In this document: positions 27,334 through 36,643 of the stretch, one piece after another
How positions within the stretch are numbered: position 1 is the stretch's first letter
Layout: the number at the start of each line of letters is the position of its first letter
NCBI RefSeq assembly: GCF_900163695.1
Contig: NZ_FUIC01000007.1
Coordinates: 124,001-188,000, forward strand
Length of the DNA: 64,000 nt
Origin: Gulosibacter sp. 10
Lineage (GTDB): Bacteria > Actinomycetota > Actinomycetes > Actinomycetales > Microbacteriaceae
Reading direction: 5' to 3'
Notes under the pieces: generated by a model
The model's database searches: none
The model's input: the letters and a program-made list of their open reading frames with translations, nothing else
What the model was told of the DNA's origin: nothing
Program-made: the position numbers and the translations under genes

Positions 27334-27485
27334 GTCGCGCTCCTCCCGACCGCATCTTCGCGGTCCGCTTCGCTGATGCCGCGGCTCCACATGGAGCACG
27401 TCAATTTGTACGGTCAATATAACTTACTCGCGTCTCAGCTCTCGAAAAGAACATCGCGCCCTGACTCGATTCGGTTCGCGACAAA

Positions 27486-27550
27486 CTTGCATCATTGCAA
27501 GGCGAGTCGACGTTGTCGTCCTTGACGGTGCCGAGTCCCTAGACTAATAG
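27486..27550 (+). promoter_or_regulatory. lacI-type gene promoter with upstream palindrome
   Basis: TTGACG (27522-27527) and TAATAG (27545-27550) are separated by 17 nt and precede the regulator's ATG at 27601 by about 50 nt. Upstream, CTTGCA-TCAT-TGCAAG (27486-27501) is a perfect 6-4-6 inverted repeat and could be an operator. It does not resemble the 22956 palindrome, so a different protein may bind it. Confidence 0.55.
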
Positions 27551-27600
27551 TCATCACGGTGCGGCCAACCTCGCCGGGAGCGCGAGCCGAAGGAACGACC

Positions 27601-28614
27601 ATGACGGATGAGCACCGACCGAAGCGCGTGACCATGCAGGACGTGGCCCGCCGCGCGAACGTCTCCCGCGCCCTCGTCTCCCTCGTCATGCGCGGCCGGG
27701 ACTCCGTCGCCCCGGAGAGCCGCGCGAAGGTGCTCAAGGCCGCGGAGGACCTCGGATACGTCCCGAACCTCCTGGCGAGCAAGCTCGCGAGCCAGCGCAC
27801 CAACACCGTCGGCGTCCTGCTCGACTCGCTGCAGAACACGTTCTTCGCCGAGATCTACGAGGGCATCGTCGACGGGCTCGCCGGCACCCCCGTCCAGCCC
27901 CTGCTCGCGGTGGGCTCGCTCGACCCGCAGGTCGAGGCCTTCAAGATCCAGCGGCTGCGCTCGCACCAGGTGGACGGGCTCATCCTGGCCGGATACGTGG
28001 GCGATGTCGACGCGCTGGCGCGCTTCGCGCAGTCCATCCCCACCGTCGTCACGACCCGGGCCGTGAACGTGCCCTTCGTGGACAGCGTGCTCGCCGACGA
28101 CCTCAACATCGGCAGGCTCGCGACCGAGCACCTCCTCGAGCTCGGCCACCGCGAGATCCTCCACGTCGGCAGCCCGCAGAGCATCCCGCACCAGGAGCGC
28201 GGCGAGGGGTACGAGCGCGCGATGGCGGCCGCACGGTGCGAGCCGTTCATCGTCCGCACCGATCACGTTACCCCCGAGGACGGGCGCCGCGCCGTCACGA
28301 CGGCGCTCGCAGACGGCCGGCCGTTCACCGCCGTGTTCGCCTTCAACGACTTCATCGCCATCGGCGTGATGGAGGCGCTGATCGAGGCCGGGTACCGGAT
28401 CCCGGAGGACGTCTCGGTGATCGGCGTGGACTACACCCACTTCGCGAAGTCGAGCCTCATCCGACTCGCCTCGGTGGATCAGCGGACCTACGAGGTGGGC
28501 AAGCTCGCGGCCGAGCGGTTCTTCGAGCGCCTCGACTCGCCCGCGGCGCTCCCCCACCGCGAGACCCGCCTCGATCCCGTGCTCCGCCTCGGGACGACCA
28601 CTTCGCCGAGATGA
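27601..28614 (+). CDS. LacI-family transcriptional regulator
   Basis: A 337-residue repressor. The HTH is MQDVARRANVSRALVSLVMRG (about residues 11-31). The second recognition-helix positions read ALVSLVMRG rather than the common TVSRVLNG, so its operator may deviate from LacI/PurR consensus. The hinge helix (LLASKLASQRT) and a periplasmic-binding-like effector domain follow. ATG 27601 is preferred over the frame's earlier start at 27559. Codon use is typical GC-rich, unlike the adjacent transporter genes. It most likely controls the 23.2-27.3 kb sugar cassette. Confidence 0.9.
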   Translation: MTDEHRPKRVTMQDVARRANVSRALVSLVMRGRDSVAPESRAKVLKAAEDLGYVPNLLASKLASQRTNTVGVLLDSLQNTFFAEIYEGIVDGLAGTPVQPLLAVGSLDPQVEAFKIQRLRSHQVDGLILAGYVGDVDALARFAQSIPTVVTTRAVNVPFVDSVLADDLNIGRLATEHLLELGHREILHVGSPQSIPHQERGEGYERAMAAARCEPFIVRTDHVTPEDGRRAVTTALADGRPFTAVFAFNDFIAIGVMEALIEAGYRIPEDVSVIGVDYTHFAKSSLIRLASVDQRTYEVGKLAAERFFERLDSPAALPHRETRLDPVLRLGTTTSPR

Positions 28615-28664
28615 GACGGCCGCCCGGGATCGGACGGCCGCCCCGAGCGCGCCGGCGGATGCGG

Positions 28665-29576
28665 CTAGCGCGAGGCGAGCCAGTCCGCGGCGATGACCTC
28701 GGCGGAGCTCTCCTCCTGCACGGAGGTCGCGTTCATCTGGATGAGGTCCTCCGCGGTGAGGTCCGCGGAGACCTCGTCGATGACCGCGGCCGCCTCCTCG
28801 TCGACGTTGTCGGAGACCACCGGCACCACGTGCGAGGCGAGGAACAGGGACTCCGGGTCCTCGAGCACCACGAGATCGCCCTCCGCGAGCACGGGATCGG
28901 CCGAGTAGATGTCCGCGAGCTGCACGTCGCCGTCGCGGAGCGCCTTGACGGTGAGCGGACCGCCCGAGTCCTCGATGGGCGTGAACGACACGTCGACGCC
29001 GTACACGGAGGAGAGCCCCTCGGGGCCGTAGGGCCGGGTCTCGAGCTCCGAGTTGCCGCCGAGCACGAGGCCGTCGACGCCCGCGAGGTCGCCGATCTCG
29101 GCGAGCGAGTGCTCCTCGGCGAACTCCGCGGTGACCACGTACGAGTCCTGGTCGGTCGCGTCGGCGTCGTCGAGCACGTGCAGCCCCTCGGGCAGCGCCT
29201 CCTCGAGCGCCGCGTACACGTCCTCGCGGCTCGTCACCGTCGCCTCCGGGTCGAAGTACTGCAGCAGGTTGCCCGTGTACTCGGGCAGCAGGTCGATCTC
29301 CCCCGCCTCGAGCTCGGGCATGTAGACCTCTCGCTGGCCGATGCGGTACTCGCGCTCGACGGTGAAGCCCGCCTCCTCGAGCGACTGGGCGTAGATCTCG
29401 GCGATGATCTCGTTCGAGTAGTAGTCCTGGGAGCCGATGACGATGGCGCCCGCGTCGCCGCCGCTCCCGCCGCCGTCGCCCTCGGCGTCGAGCGGGTCTC
29501 CGCTCGCGCAGCCCGCGAGCGCGAGGGCGCCGACGAGTGCGAAGGCTCCCGTGGTCAGTGCCGGTGTGCGTGCCAT
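28665..29576 (-). CDS. Glycine betaine/choline ABC transporter binding lipoprotein (OpuCC/OsmF-like)
   Basis: A 303-residue lipoprotein (lipobox LALAGC, Cys23) with an OpuAC-type domain. IVIGSQDYYSNEIIAEIYAQSLEEAGF is the family's opening, IDLLPEYTGNLLQYF the shared hinge/ligand segment, and ADIYSADPVLAEGDLVVLEDP the second lobe. Such proteins bind betaine, carnitine or choline. It is the last gene of the ATPase-permease-permease-binding-protein operon, 10 nt after its neighbour. The ligand is inferred from family only; betaine would feed the catabolic cluster at 57-64 kb. Confidence 0.88.
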   Translation of the reverse strand: MARTPALTTGAFALVGALALAGCASGDPLDAEGDGGGSGGDAGAIVIGSQDYYSNEIIAEIYAQSLEEAGFTVEREYRIGQREVYMPELEAGEIDLLPEYTGNLLQYFDPEATVTSREDVYAALEEALPEGLHVLDDADATDQDSYVVTAEFAEEHSLAEIGDLAGVDGLVLGGNSELETRPYGPEGLSSVYGVDVSFTPIEDSGGPLTVKALRDGDVQLADIYSADPVLAEGDLVVLEDPESLFLASHVVPVVSDNVDEEAAAVIDEVSADLTAEDLIQMNATSVQEESSAEVIAADWLASR

Positions 29577-29586
29577 GATTCTCTCC

Positions 29587-30309
29587 TCAGTGCTTCGTGG
29601 GGGTGGTGCCGGACCGGATCGGTTCCGGGCGTCCGGTTCGACGTCGTGCCGGGTCGGCGACCCGGGTGCTCGCGAGCCGCTGGGCGGCCGCGAGGATGAG
29701 CTCGAGCAGCAGCGCGAGCAGGATGACGAGCAGCGCGCCGCCGAGCATCTGGGCGTAGTCGCGGGTCTTGAGGCCCGCGAACAGATAGCGCCCGAGGCCC
29801 GTGTCGGCCGTGTACGCCGCGAGCGTCGCGGTGGCGACGACCTGCAGGGTGGCGGCGCGGAAGCCGCCGACGATGACGGGCAGCGCGAGCGGCGCCTCGA
29901 CCCGCAGGATCACCTGCCGCGGGTTCATGCCCACGGCCTTCGCCGCGGCCGGCAGCGCGGGGTCGACGGCCTGGATGCCGGCGTACGAGCCGGCCAGGAG
30001 GGAGGGGACGGCGAGCACCACGAGCGCGAGCAGCGGCGCGCCGAGGCCGATGCCGAGCCAGAGCCCGAACAGCGTGAGCAGGCCGAGCGTGGGGATGGAC
30101 CTGGCGGCGCCGGCGATCGCGCCGATGACGCCGGAGCCGCGGCGCGAGTGCCCGATGAGCACGCCTGCGGGGATCGCGATGACGACCGCGAGCGCGAGCG
30201 CCGCCCCGGTGAGCAGCAGGTGCTCGAGCAGGCGCGTCGGGATGCCGCCCGCCCCGCTCCAGTTGCCGGGGTCGGTGAGCCACTGCAGGGCCTCGAGGAT
30301 GAGGGTCAT
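29587..30309 (-). CDS. Opu-type ABC permease (second of two)
   Basis: A 240-residue membrane subunit of about six helices, binding-protein-dependent type. EEA-like loop sequence GIQAVDPALPAAAKAVGMNPRQVILRVEAPLALPVI contacts the ATPase. YTADTGLGRYLFAGLKTRDYAQMLGGALLVILLALLLE closes the protein. ATG 30309 overlaps the preceding permease stop by 4 nt. The two different permeases would form a heterodimer as in OpuC/OpuB systems. Confidence 0.88.
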   Translation of the reverse strand: MTLILEALQWLTDPGNWSGAGGIPTRLLEHLLLTGAALALAVVIAIPAGVLIGHSRRGSGVIGAIAGAARSIPTLGLLTLFGLWLGIGLGAPLLALVVLAVPSLLAGSYAGIQAVDPALPAAAKAVGMNPRQVILRVEAPLALPVIVGGFRAATLQVVATATLAAYTADTGLGRYLFAGLKTRDYAQMLGGALLVILLALLLELILAAAQRLASTRVADPARRRTGRPEPIRSGTTPTKH

Positions 30310-30974
30310 GCGGTCGCCTCCCTCCGGCCGCGCCGCGGCGTCGCCGCCCGCGTCCAGGGCGTGAGCAGCCGTCCGAGCAGCAGCAGCGCGCCGTCGAGCA
30401 CCAGCGCGAGCAGCACTGTGGCGAGGACGCCGGTGACGACCTCGCCGGCGATGCCGCGCTGGAACCCGTCCGTGAGCAGGCTGCCGAGGCTCGGGATGCC
30501 GATGAGGGCGCCGATCGTGACCAGGCTGATGGTCGAGACCGTCACCACTCGCGCGCCGGAGACGAGCACCGGCACCGCGAGCGGCAGGTCGACCCGCCAG
30601 AACACGCTCCTCGGCGAATGGCCCACCGAGATCGCGCCCTCGCGGACGCGGGGGTCGACCGAGCCGAACGCGTCGGCGGCGGTGCGCACCATGAGCGCGA
30701 TGCCGTAGAGCACGAGCGCCACGATCATGGTCGCGGCCGAGCGCAGCGGCGTGCCGATGATCGCGGGGATGAGGATGAGCATCGGCAGGGCGGGGATGGC
30801 GTAGAGCAGCGTGGCGGCGCTCAGCAGCGGCGAGCCGATGCGCGGCCGCTGCCGGGCGAGCCTGCCGATCGGGATCGCGAGCAGCACGCTGATCGCGATG
30901 GCGGGGAGGCTCAGCGCGAGGTGGTCGCCGGCGAGGCCGAGCACCTGCGACCAGTTGTTCGCGAACCAGTTCAC
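30306..30974 (-). CDS. Opu-type ABC permease (first of two)
   Basis: A 222-residue membrane subunit with about six helices. The coupling loop GSVDPRVREGAISVGHSPRSVFWRVDLPLAVPV corresponds to that of its partner. A GTG start at 30974 (VNWFANNW) overlaps the ATPase stop by 4 nt (GTGA). The frame is open further upstream through the ATPase gene, but that is shadow sequence. Together with the other permease it forms the membrane pore of the betaine/choline importer. Confidence 0.85.
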   Translation of the reverse strand: MNWFANNWSQVLGLAGDHLALSLPAIAISVLLAIPIGRLARQRPRIGSPLLSAATLLYAIPALPMLILIPAIIGTPLRSAATMIVALVLYGIALMVRTAADAFGSVDPRVREGAISVGHSPRSVFWRVDLPLAVPVLVSGARVVTVSTISLVTIGALIGIPSLGSLLTDGFQRGIAGEVVTGVLATVLLALVLDGALLLLGRLLTPWTRAATPRRGRREATA

Positions 30975-31783
30975 GGCTCGAGCACTCCCACCGGCCGTCC
31001 GTCGCCGTCCACCGCGATGTCGCGGCCGTCGACGTGCTCGGCCCGCAGCTTCCGCTCCGACCGGTCCGCCCCGACGAACTCCCGGACGAACGCGTCGGCG
31101 GGCCGGGCCAGGATCTCGGCGGGGGCGCCCTGCTGCGCGATCCGCGCCCGGTCCCGCAGCACGACGACCTGCTCGCCGAGCCGGAACGCCTCGTCGACGT
31201 CGTGGGTGATGAAGAGGATGGTCTTGCGCAGCTCCCGCTGGAGGCGGATCAGCTCGTCCTGCAGCTCGCGGCGGACGATGGGGTCGACGGCGCCGAAGGG
31301 CTCGTCCATGAGCAGGATGTTGGGGTCGCCCGCGAGCGCTCGGGCCACGCCCACCCGCTGCTGCTGACCGCCCGAGAGCTGCCCCGGGTAGCGCCCGCCC
31401 AGCTCGGGGTCGAGCCCGACGCGCTCGAGGAGCGGCCCGGCGTCCCGCACCGCGTCGCGGCGCTTCCTCCCCGTGAGCATGGGCACGGTCGCGACGTTCT
31501 CGGCCACGGTGCGGTGCGGCAGGAGGCCGCCGTGCTGCAGCACGTATCCGATCGAGCGGCGCAGCGCGACGGGGTCGCGCCGCCGGACGTCCTCGTCGTC
31601 GATGAGCACGCGCCCGCCGGACGGCTCGACCATGCGGTTGACCATGCGCAGCAGCGTCGTCTTCCCCGATCCCGAGGAGCCGACGAGCACGGTGGTGCTG
31701 TGCGACGGGATCGTGAGCGAGAACTCCTCGACCGCCGCGGAACCTCCCGGGTAGGTCTTGGTCACGCCGTCGTACCTGATCAT
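30971..31783 (-). CDS. Opu-type ABC transporter ATP-binding protein
   Basis: A 270-residue ATPase and the first gene of the operon. Walker A is GSSGSGKTT (about 35-43), the signature LSGGQQQR (about 143) and Walker B ILLMDEPFGAVDP, followed by TILFITHDVDEAFRLGE. The chain ends about 30 residues after the ATPase domain. The tandem CBS domains that let OpuA/OpuCA sense ionic strength are missing, so osmotic gating, if any, must act elsewhere. Start codon 31783 has no striking ribosome site. Confidence 0.88.
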   Translation of the reverse strand: MIRYDGVTKTYPGGSAAVEEFSLTIPSHSTTVLVGSSGSGKTTLLRMVNRMVEPSGGRVLIDDEDVRRRDPVALRRSIGYVLQHGGLLPHRTVAENVATVPMLTGRKRRDAVRDAGPLLERVGLDPELGGRYPGQLSGGQQQRVGVARALAGDPNILLMDEPFGAVDPIVRRELQDELIRLQRELRKTILFITHDVDEAFRLGEQVVVLRDRARIAQQGAPAEILARPADAFVREFVGADRSERKLRAEHVDGRDIAVDGDGRPVGVLEP

Positions 31784-31957
31784 CCGCCAACACTACCGCC
31801 CGGCCCTTGGCGTCCCCGCCGTATCCGGGGGCGCCGATGACCTCGGATGACGAATCACAGCGTACGGCCAAGGTCGGCCGGTAGGTTCGCCCTGGTTGCC
31901 GACGGCAGCGTCGCATCGCCACCAGCCCCATCGACCGAGGAGACGACCAGGTTCGTC

Positions 31958-32728
31958 ATGACCATCACCCCCGAGACGCAGACCACATTCGTTGAGACGC
32001 TCAAGGAGGTGCGCGAGGACTTCACCCGGCTGATGCTCTCCTACCAGTTCGGGTTGGACGAGATCACGACGAAGATCCGCATCCTGCGCGACGAGTTCGA
32101 CAAGCTGCACAGCTACAACCCGATCGAGCAGATCTCCACGCGGCTCAAGAGCCCGGAGAGCGTGGTCGACAAGGTCTCGCGCAAGGGGCTCGACCCCTCG
32201 CTCGACAGCATCCGGCGCATCACCGATATCGCGGGAGTGCGCGTCACCTGCTCGTTCACGGCCGACACCTACCGCGTCTTCGAGGCGCTCACGCGCCAGC
32301 CCGACGTCACGGTGCTGCAGGTCAAGGACTACATCGCGAATCCCAAGCCGAACGGCTACCGCTCCCTGCACGCGATCGTGCAGGTGCCGGTGTTCCTGTC
32401 CTCACGCACCGTGAACGTGCCCGTCGAGGTGCAGTTCCGCACCGTGGCGATGGACTTCTGGGCCACGCTCGAGCACAAGATCTTCTACAAGTACGACGGC
32501 GACGTGCCCGCGGAGGTCGTGCAGAAGCTCACCGAGAGCGCGGCGACGGCGGCGCGGATGGACCGCGAGATGGAGGAGCTGCACGAGACCGTGCACGGAC
32601 CGCGCGACTTCGCCCACGTCGACCGCTCGATCAAGGGGGCGGACATCTCGGACGACGTCGTGCAGCGGCTCGCGCAGTTCCTCGCCGGCCCCTCGCTGAA
32701 CCCGCCCGATACCGAGCACCTCTGCTGA
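31958..32728 (+). CDS. Small alarmone synthetase ((p)ppGpp synthetase, YjbM/YwaC type)
   Basis: A 256-residue single-domain RelA/SpoT synthetase. [26 protein letters not shown] supplies the ATP-binding basic residues, [15 protein letters not shown] the G-loop region, [15 protein letters not shown] the Tyr stacking the guanine, and [24 protein letters not shown] the catalytic Glu (ExQxR). There is no HD hydrolase, TGS or ACT domain, so it makes but does not degrade (p)ppGpp. ATG 31958 is chosen though its GAGGAGA site is about 14 nt away; an in-frame ATG at 31847 is less likely. It stands alone. Confidence 0.92.
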   Translation: MTITPETQTTFVETLKEVREDFTRLMLSYQFGLDEITTKIRILRDEFDKLHSYNPIEQISTRLKSPESVVDKVSRKGLDPSLDSIRRITDIAGVRVTCSFTADTYRVFEALTRQPDVTVLQVKDYIANPKPNGYRSLHAIVQVPVFLSSRTVNVPVEVQFRTVAMDFWATLEHKIFYKYDGDVPAEVVQKLTESAATAARMDREMEELHETVHGPRDFAHVDRSIKGADISDDVVQRLAQFLAGPSLNPPDTEHLC

Positions 32729-32777
32729 CCGCCGGCGGGCGCCGCCGCGCCGTGCCGCCGCCGTAGAATCGGATCTC

Positions 32778-33683
32778 ATGGCCGTGCCGAAGATCCTGCT
32801 CTACTACGTGTTCGCGCCCATCCCGGACCCGGCGGCGATGCGGCTCTGGCAGCGCGAGCTCTGCGAACGCCTCGGGCTGCGCGGGCGCATCATCGTCTCG
32901 CCCCACGGCATCAACGGCACCGTCGGCGGCGACGTGGACGCCTGCAAGCGGTACGTCCGCCGGCTCCGCGAGTACCCCGCCTTCCGGGACGTCGACATGA
33001 AATGGTCGGACGGCACCGCGCTCGACGAGGACGGCTTCTCGACCGACTTCCCGAGGCTCAGCGTCAAGGTGCGCGACGAGATCGTGTCCTTCGGCGCCCC
33101 GGACGAGCTGCGGGTCGACGAGCACGGCGTGGTCGGCGGCGGCGAGCACCTCGACCCCGAGTCCCTGCACGAGCTCGTGGAGCGCAGGCCGGATGCCGTG
33201 TTCTTCGACGGCCGCAACGCGGTCGAGGCCGAGATCGGCAGGTTCAGGGGCGCGGTCGTGCCCCACACCGGCACGACCCACGACTTCGTCGCCGAGCTCG
33301 AGTCGGGCAAGTACGACGAGCTCAAGGACAGGCCGGTCATCACCTACTGCACCGGCGGGGTCCGCTGCGAGGTCCTCTCCGCCCTCATGGTCTCCCGCGG
33401 CTTCCGCGAGGTGTACCAGCTCGACGGCGGCATCGTCCGCTACGGCGAGCGGTACGGCAACGACGGCCTCTGGGAGGGCTCGCTCACGGTGTTCGACGGC
33501 CGCGAGTCCATCGACTTCGCCCCGGCGCCGAAGGTGCTCGGCCGCTGCCACCGCTGCGGCGGGCCGACGCCGCGGCTGCAGAACTGCGGCGATCCCGCGT
33601 GCCGCGAGCGGCTCGTGACCTGCGAGGCCTGCGGCGCGCATCCCATCCGCTGCGAGGCGCACGCGGACGAGCTCGAGGCCTGA
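32778..33683 (+). CDS. trhO: tRNA uridine(34) hydroxylase TrhO (rhodanese-domain, YceA-like)
   Basis: A 301-residue cytoplasmic protein of the TrhO/YceA family, which hydroxylates U34 of tRNAs to ho5U, a prephenate-independent route. The N-terminal UPF0176 domain ([16 protein letters not shown], about 37-51) precedes a rhodanese domain with active-site loop YCTGGVRCE (Cys191). The C-terminus has a Cys-rich tail with four CxxC-like pairs ([23 protein letters not shown]) that probably bind zinc. ATG 32778 is the clear start, preceded by a TAGAAT -10-like hexamer about 10 nt upstream, so translation may be leaderless. Confidence 0.92.
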   Translation: MAVPKILLYYVFAPIPDPAAMRLWQRELCERLGLRGRIIVSPHGINGTVGGDVDACKRYVRRLREYPAFRDVDMKWSDGTALDEDGFSTDFPRLSVKVRDEIVSFGAPDELRVDEHGVVGGGEHLDPESLHELVERRPDAVFFDGRNAVEAEIGRFRGAVVPHTGTTHDFVAELESGKYDELKDRPVITYCTGGVRCEVLSALMVSRGFREVYQLDGGIVRYGERYGNDGLWEGSLTVFDGRESIDFAPAPKVLGRCHRCGGPTPRLQNCGDPACRERLVTCEACGAHPIRCEAHADELEA

Positions 33684-33698
33684 GCCCGCCCGCCGGTC

Positions 33699-35057
33699 TC
33701 AGAGCTGCAGCACCGCCTTGGCGATGAGGAAGTAGACCACGAGCCCGGTCGCGTCGACGAAGGTCGTGATGAACGGGTTGGAGAACACCGCCGGGTCCAC
33801 GCGCAGCGCCCTCGCGATCATCGGCATGATGCCGCCGATCGTGGCGGCCATCGAGCAGACCGCGAGCAGCGTGAGCCCGATCACGAGGCCGATGCGCGGC
33901 TCGTAGATGAGCGCGGTGACCGCCCCGCCCACGAGCCCGAGGAGCGAGCCGAGCGAGAAGCCGACGCCGAGCTCCCGCAGCAGCACCCGCCCGAGGTCGC
34001 GCGGCCGCACATCACCCAGCGCGAGCGCTCTCGTGACCGTGGTGGCCGCCTGGTTGCCGGTGTTGCCGCCCGTGCCGATGAGCAGCGGCACGAACAGCGC
34101 GAGCACCGTGACCTGCTCGAGCGTGGCCTCGAACACCGAGAGCACCTGCACCGTGAGCGTGGCGCCGATCGCGAGGACGAGCAGCCAGACGATCCGGGAG
34201 CCCACGAGCGAGCGGACCGGGGTGGCGAAGTAGGGGCGCCGCAGCGGCTCGACGCCGCCCTGGCGCGCGGAGTCCTCGGTCTCCTCGTGCTCGAGGATGC
34301 GCACGGCGTCGTCGATGGTGAGCACGCCGACGAGCCGGGACTCCTTGTCGACGATGGGCAGCGCGAGCAGGCCGAGGTCGGCGCACTTCCTCGCCGCGTC
34401 CTCCGCCGTCTGATAGGCGGTGGAGACCCTGGCCTGCTGCATGATCTCGGCGACCGGGCGGTCGTCCTCGGCCCTCAGCAGGTCGCGGAGGCTCACGATG
34501 CCGATGACGCGCCGCCCGCCGTCGAGCACGGGCAGCGTGTAGACCGTCTCGGCGTCGTCGAGGCGGGCGCGCACGCGGCGCATGGCCTGCGCGACCGTGT
34601 ACTCGGCGCGGGTCGACACGTACTCGGGGCTCATGCGCCGGCCGACCGACCCCTTGGGGTAGCCGAGCACCTCGGCGGTGAGCTGGCGGTCCTTCTGGGA
34701 GAGCCCGTGCAGCAGCCGGGGCGCCAGCGAGGCGGGGAGCTCGTCGAGCAGCCAGACGCGGTCGTCCGGGTCGAGCTCGGCGAAGATCGACGCGACCTCG
34801 CCGTCCTGCAGCCCGTGGATGAGGTCGCTCTGGAGCGCCGGCGAGAAGCTCTCGAAGACCTCGATGGCCCGTTCTTTGGGCAGGAGCCGGTAGACGATGG
34901 CGCGCTCGTTCATCGGCAGCCGCTCGAGCAGCGAGCTCAGCTGCTCGACGGTGGCCGGGGCCACGGCTTCGACGATGCCCGGGAGGTCGTTCGCCTCGAC
35001 GAGCGTCTGGATGGTGTCCTGGAGGTCGATCACCTCGGTGATCTGCTTGGCGTTCAT
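33699..35057 (-). CDS. mgtE: MgtE-family magnesium transporter
   Basis: A 452-residue Mg2+ channel. The N-terminal helical MgtE_N domain (LPMNERAIVYRLLPKERAIEVFE, about 45-70) is followed by paired CBS domains (about 135-255), which close the pore when bound to Mg2+. Five membrane helices follow (about 285-452) with GTGGNTGNQAATTVTRALALGDV, the pore signature. ATG 35057 (MNAKQITEVIDL), preceded by GAAGGACC, is preferred over the longer open frame to 35117. No M-box riboswitch is visible upstream. With corA at 17.8 kb it is the second Mg2+ route in the window. Confidence 0.93.
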   Translation of the reverse strand: MNAKQITEVIDLQDTIQTLVEANDLPGIVEAVAPATVEQLSSLLERLPMNERAIVYRLLPKERAIEVFESFSPALQSDLIHGLQDGEVASIFAELDPDDRVWLLDELPASLAPRLLHGLSQKDRQLTAEVLGYPKGSVGRRMSPEYVSTRAEYTVAQAMRRVRARLDDAETVYTLPVLDGGRRVIGIVSLRDLLRAEDDRPVAEIMQQARVSTAYQTAEDAARKCADLGLLALPIVDKESRLVGVLTIDDAVRILEHEETEDSARQGGVEPLRRPYFATPVRSLVGSRIVWLLVLAIGATLTVQVLSVFEATLEQVTVLALFVPLLIGTGGNTGNQAATTVTRALALGDVRPRDLGRVLLRELGVGFSLGSLLGLVGGAVTALIYEPRIGLVIGLTLLAVCSMAATIGGIMPMIARALRVDPAVFSNPFITTFVDATGLVVYFLIAKAVLQL

Positions 35058-35295
35058 AAGCTGGTCCTTCGCGCAGAAGACGAGGCCAGGCCGGGTCGGC
35101 TCGACGCGGCGTGGCATGGGGGAACCACGCCCTCAGGTGCGAACGGCTCAGATCATGCCGATGAGGAGCCGCGGTGCAGGGAGGGCACGGTGCAAGATCG
35201 GTGACTGGAACTATCGCTGTTCACGAACCCTCACCCCCATCCCACGACTCGACGACGCGGCCGCGACTGGTCGATGCGGCCGACTCCCCACCCTA

Positions 35296-35329
35296 CCCCG
35301 CGCCGCGGATTTCCGCCCGCGGCGCGGGG
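35296..35329 (-). terminator. Terminator after the carbonic anhydrase gene
   Basis: A 13-bp GC-only stem (arms 35296-35308 and 35317-35329, loop ATTTCCGC) lies 15 nt beyond the carbonic-anhydrase stop on the minus strand. It insulates that gene from mgtE, which reads the same way. Confidence 0.75.
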
Positions 35330-35344
35330 AGGACGCGGCCGGCG

Positions 35345-36025
35345 CTACGCGAGGGCCTCCGGCGCGAGCTCGACCGAGAGCCGCCCGACCGCGACGATCG
35401 GGCTCACGCGACCCTCCTCGAGCTGGTACTGGCAGCCCACGATGCCGAGCCGACCGGCGGCGACCGCGTCGCTGATCACGCGCGAGCTGCGCATGAGCGA
35501 GTTGATGGTCGTGCCGAGATGGCGACGGCCCACGGCGTCCGCGTCGATCGCCTCGGGGTCGACGTACGGCGTCTCGCGATGCTCGCTGAGCCATTCCTGC
35601 TGCACGGCGGGCTGGATGTTCTCGAGCTCGCGCCTGATCGCCGGCGTGACCTCGTTGGGGTGCGCGCTGGACTGGTTGATCGCGGCCGCGACTGCACCGC
35701 ACGAGCAGTGCGCGAGCACCACGATGACCGCGACGCCGAGCTCCGCGACGGCGAACTCCATCGTCGCGGTGGTGTTGTCGTTCGAGATCTGGCCGATGTT
35801 GCGGACCACGAAGAGATCACCGAGGCCGCAGTCGAAGAGGATCTCGGCCGCCACCCGCGAATCCGAGCATCCGAGGAACGCCGCGTTCGGCGCCTGGCTG
35901 CCCGACAGCTCGCTTCGTCGGGCGGCGCTCTGCTGCGGGTGGAGGAGCTGTCCCTCGACGAACCGGGCGTTGCCGTTCGCCAGGACGTCCCAGGCTTCCT
36001 GCGGAGTGACTCGGGGGTCGGTCAT
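35345..36025 (-). CDS. Beta-class carbonic anhydrase
   Basis: A 226-residue zinc enzyme interconverting CO2 and bicarbonate. Zinc ligands are visible: CSDSR (Cys53, with Asp55 and Arg57 as the catalytic dyad) and HCSCG (His106, Cys109). FVVRNIGQISND and EFAVAELGVAVIVVLAHCSCGAV complete the core. It looks like a cytoplasmic enzyme with no signal peptide. AGGACACTTCT precedes ATG 36025. It stands alone, with its own terminator at 35296-35329. Confidence 0.92.
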   Translation of the reverse strand: MTDPRVTPQEAWDVLANGNARFVEGQLLHPQQSAARRSELSGSQAPNAAFLGCSDSRVAAEILFDCGLGDLFVVRNIGQISNDNTTATMEFAVAELGVAVIVVLAHCSCGAVAAAINQSSAHPNEVTPAIRRELENIQPAVQQEWLSEHRETPYVDPEAIDADAVGRRHLGTTINSLMRSSRVISDAVAAGRLGIVGCQYQLEEGRVSPIVAVGRLSVELAPEALA

Positions 36026-36162
36026 AGAAGTGTCCTTTCGATCCTGCCGATTTTACGGCCGGACGCGGACGGGAACGACGCCCCGGCCGGGCGGAGGGCG
36101 TGTCCGGCCGCGCCGACGCGCGCGCCGGTGCCGCACGCGTCGCGGCGGCGGGGCGACCCGCC

Positions 36163-36615
36163 CTAGTCCTCGAGAGGCTCGGCGAGAGCCTCGGGCTTCC
36201 CGCCCGCGGCCGCGGCGGCGAGCGCCCGCTCGAGCACCTGCAGGTCCTCGATCGTCTCGACGGAGACGACTTTCCCCCACGCGAGCGTCATGAACTGGAA
36301 CACCGTGTTCCGGTAGCGCGCGCCCCCGGGGAGGTCGCCCGAGATCGACGCGCGCACGGCGACTCGGGTGCGCCGCGGACCGCCGTTCACCAGGATGTCG
36401 TCGATATCGAAGCGCGCGCCCGGGAGGAGGTCGAGGATGCGTCGCCACCAGCGGATCATCGACTCGCGCGTCGTGCGGCGGCCGCCGAGCGCATGGTCCC
36501 CGTGGAAGCGGTACTCGAACGAGGGCGCGAGCCCGTCGACCATCGCCATGTAGTCGCCCGCGTTGATCCGCTCGAAGACGGCTCGCACCTTGTTCCTGAC
36601 GATCCGTCTGTACAT
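36163..36615 (-). CDS. SnoaL/NTF2-like protein
   Basis: A 150-residue soluble protein with NTF2-like fold features: an N-terminal helix VRAVFERINAGDYMAMVDGLAPSFEYRF, HGDHALGGRRTTRESMIRWWRRILDLLPG (the SnoaL helix block), then strands ARFDIDDILVNGGPRRTRVAVR and YRNTVFQFMTLAWGKVVSVETIED. It could be a small isomerase or hydrolase, but the ligand is unknown. It is divergent from a TetR gene 46 nt away, and both promoters share one palindrome, so the TetR is its likely regulator. Confidence 0.82.
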   Translation of the reverse strand: MYRRIVRNKVRAVFERINAGDYMAMVDGLAPSFEYRFHGDHALGGRRTTRESMIRWWRRILDLLPGARFDIDDILVNGGPRRTRVAVRASISGDLPGGARYRNTVFQFMTLAWGKVVSVETIEDLQVLERALAAAAAGGKPEALAEPLED

Positions 36616-36643
36616 GCCGCCCCCAGCGCGTCGAGAGAATTAC

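Noticed and set aside
35058-35344. Possible M-box riboswitch upstream of mgtE
   Set aside because: No recognisable M-box core in the 287-nt gap; only the carbonic-anhydrase terminator is seen.
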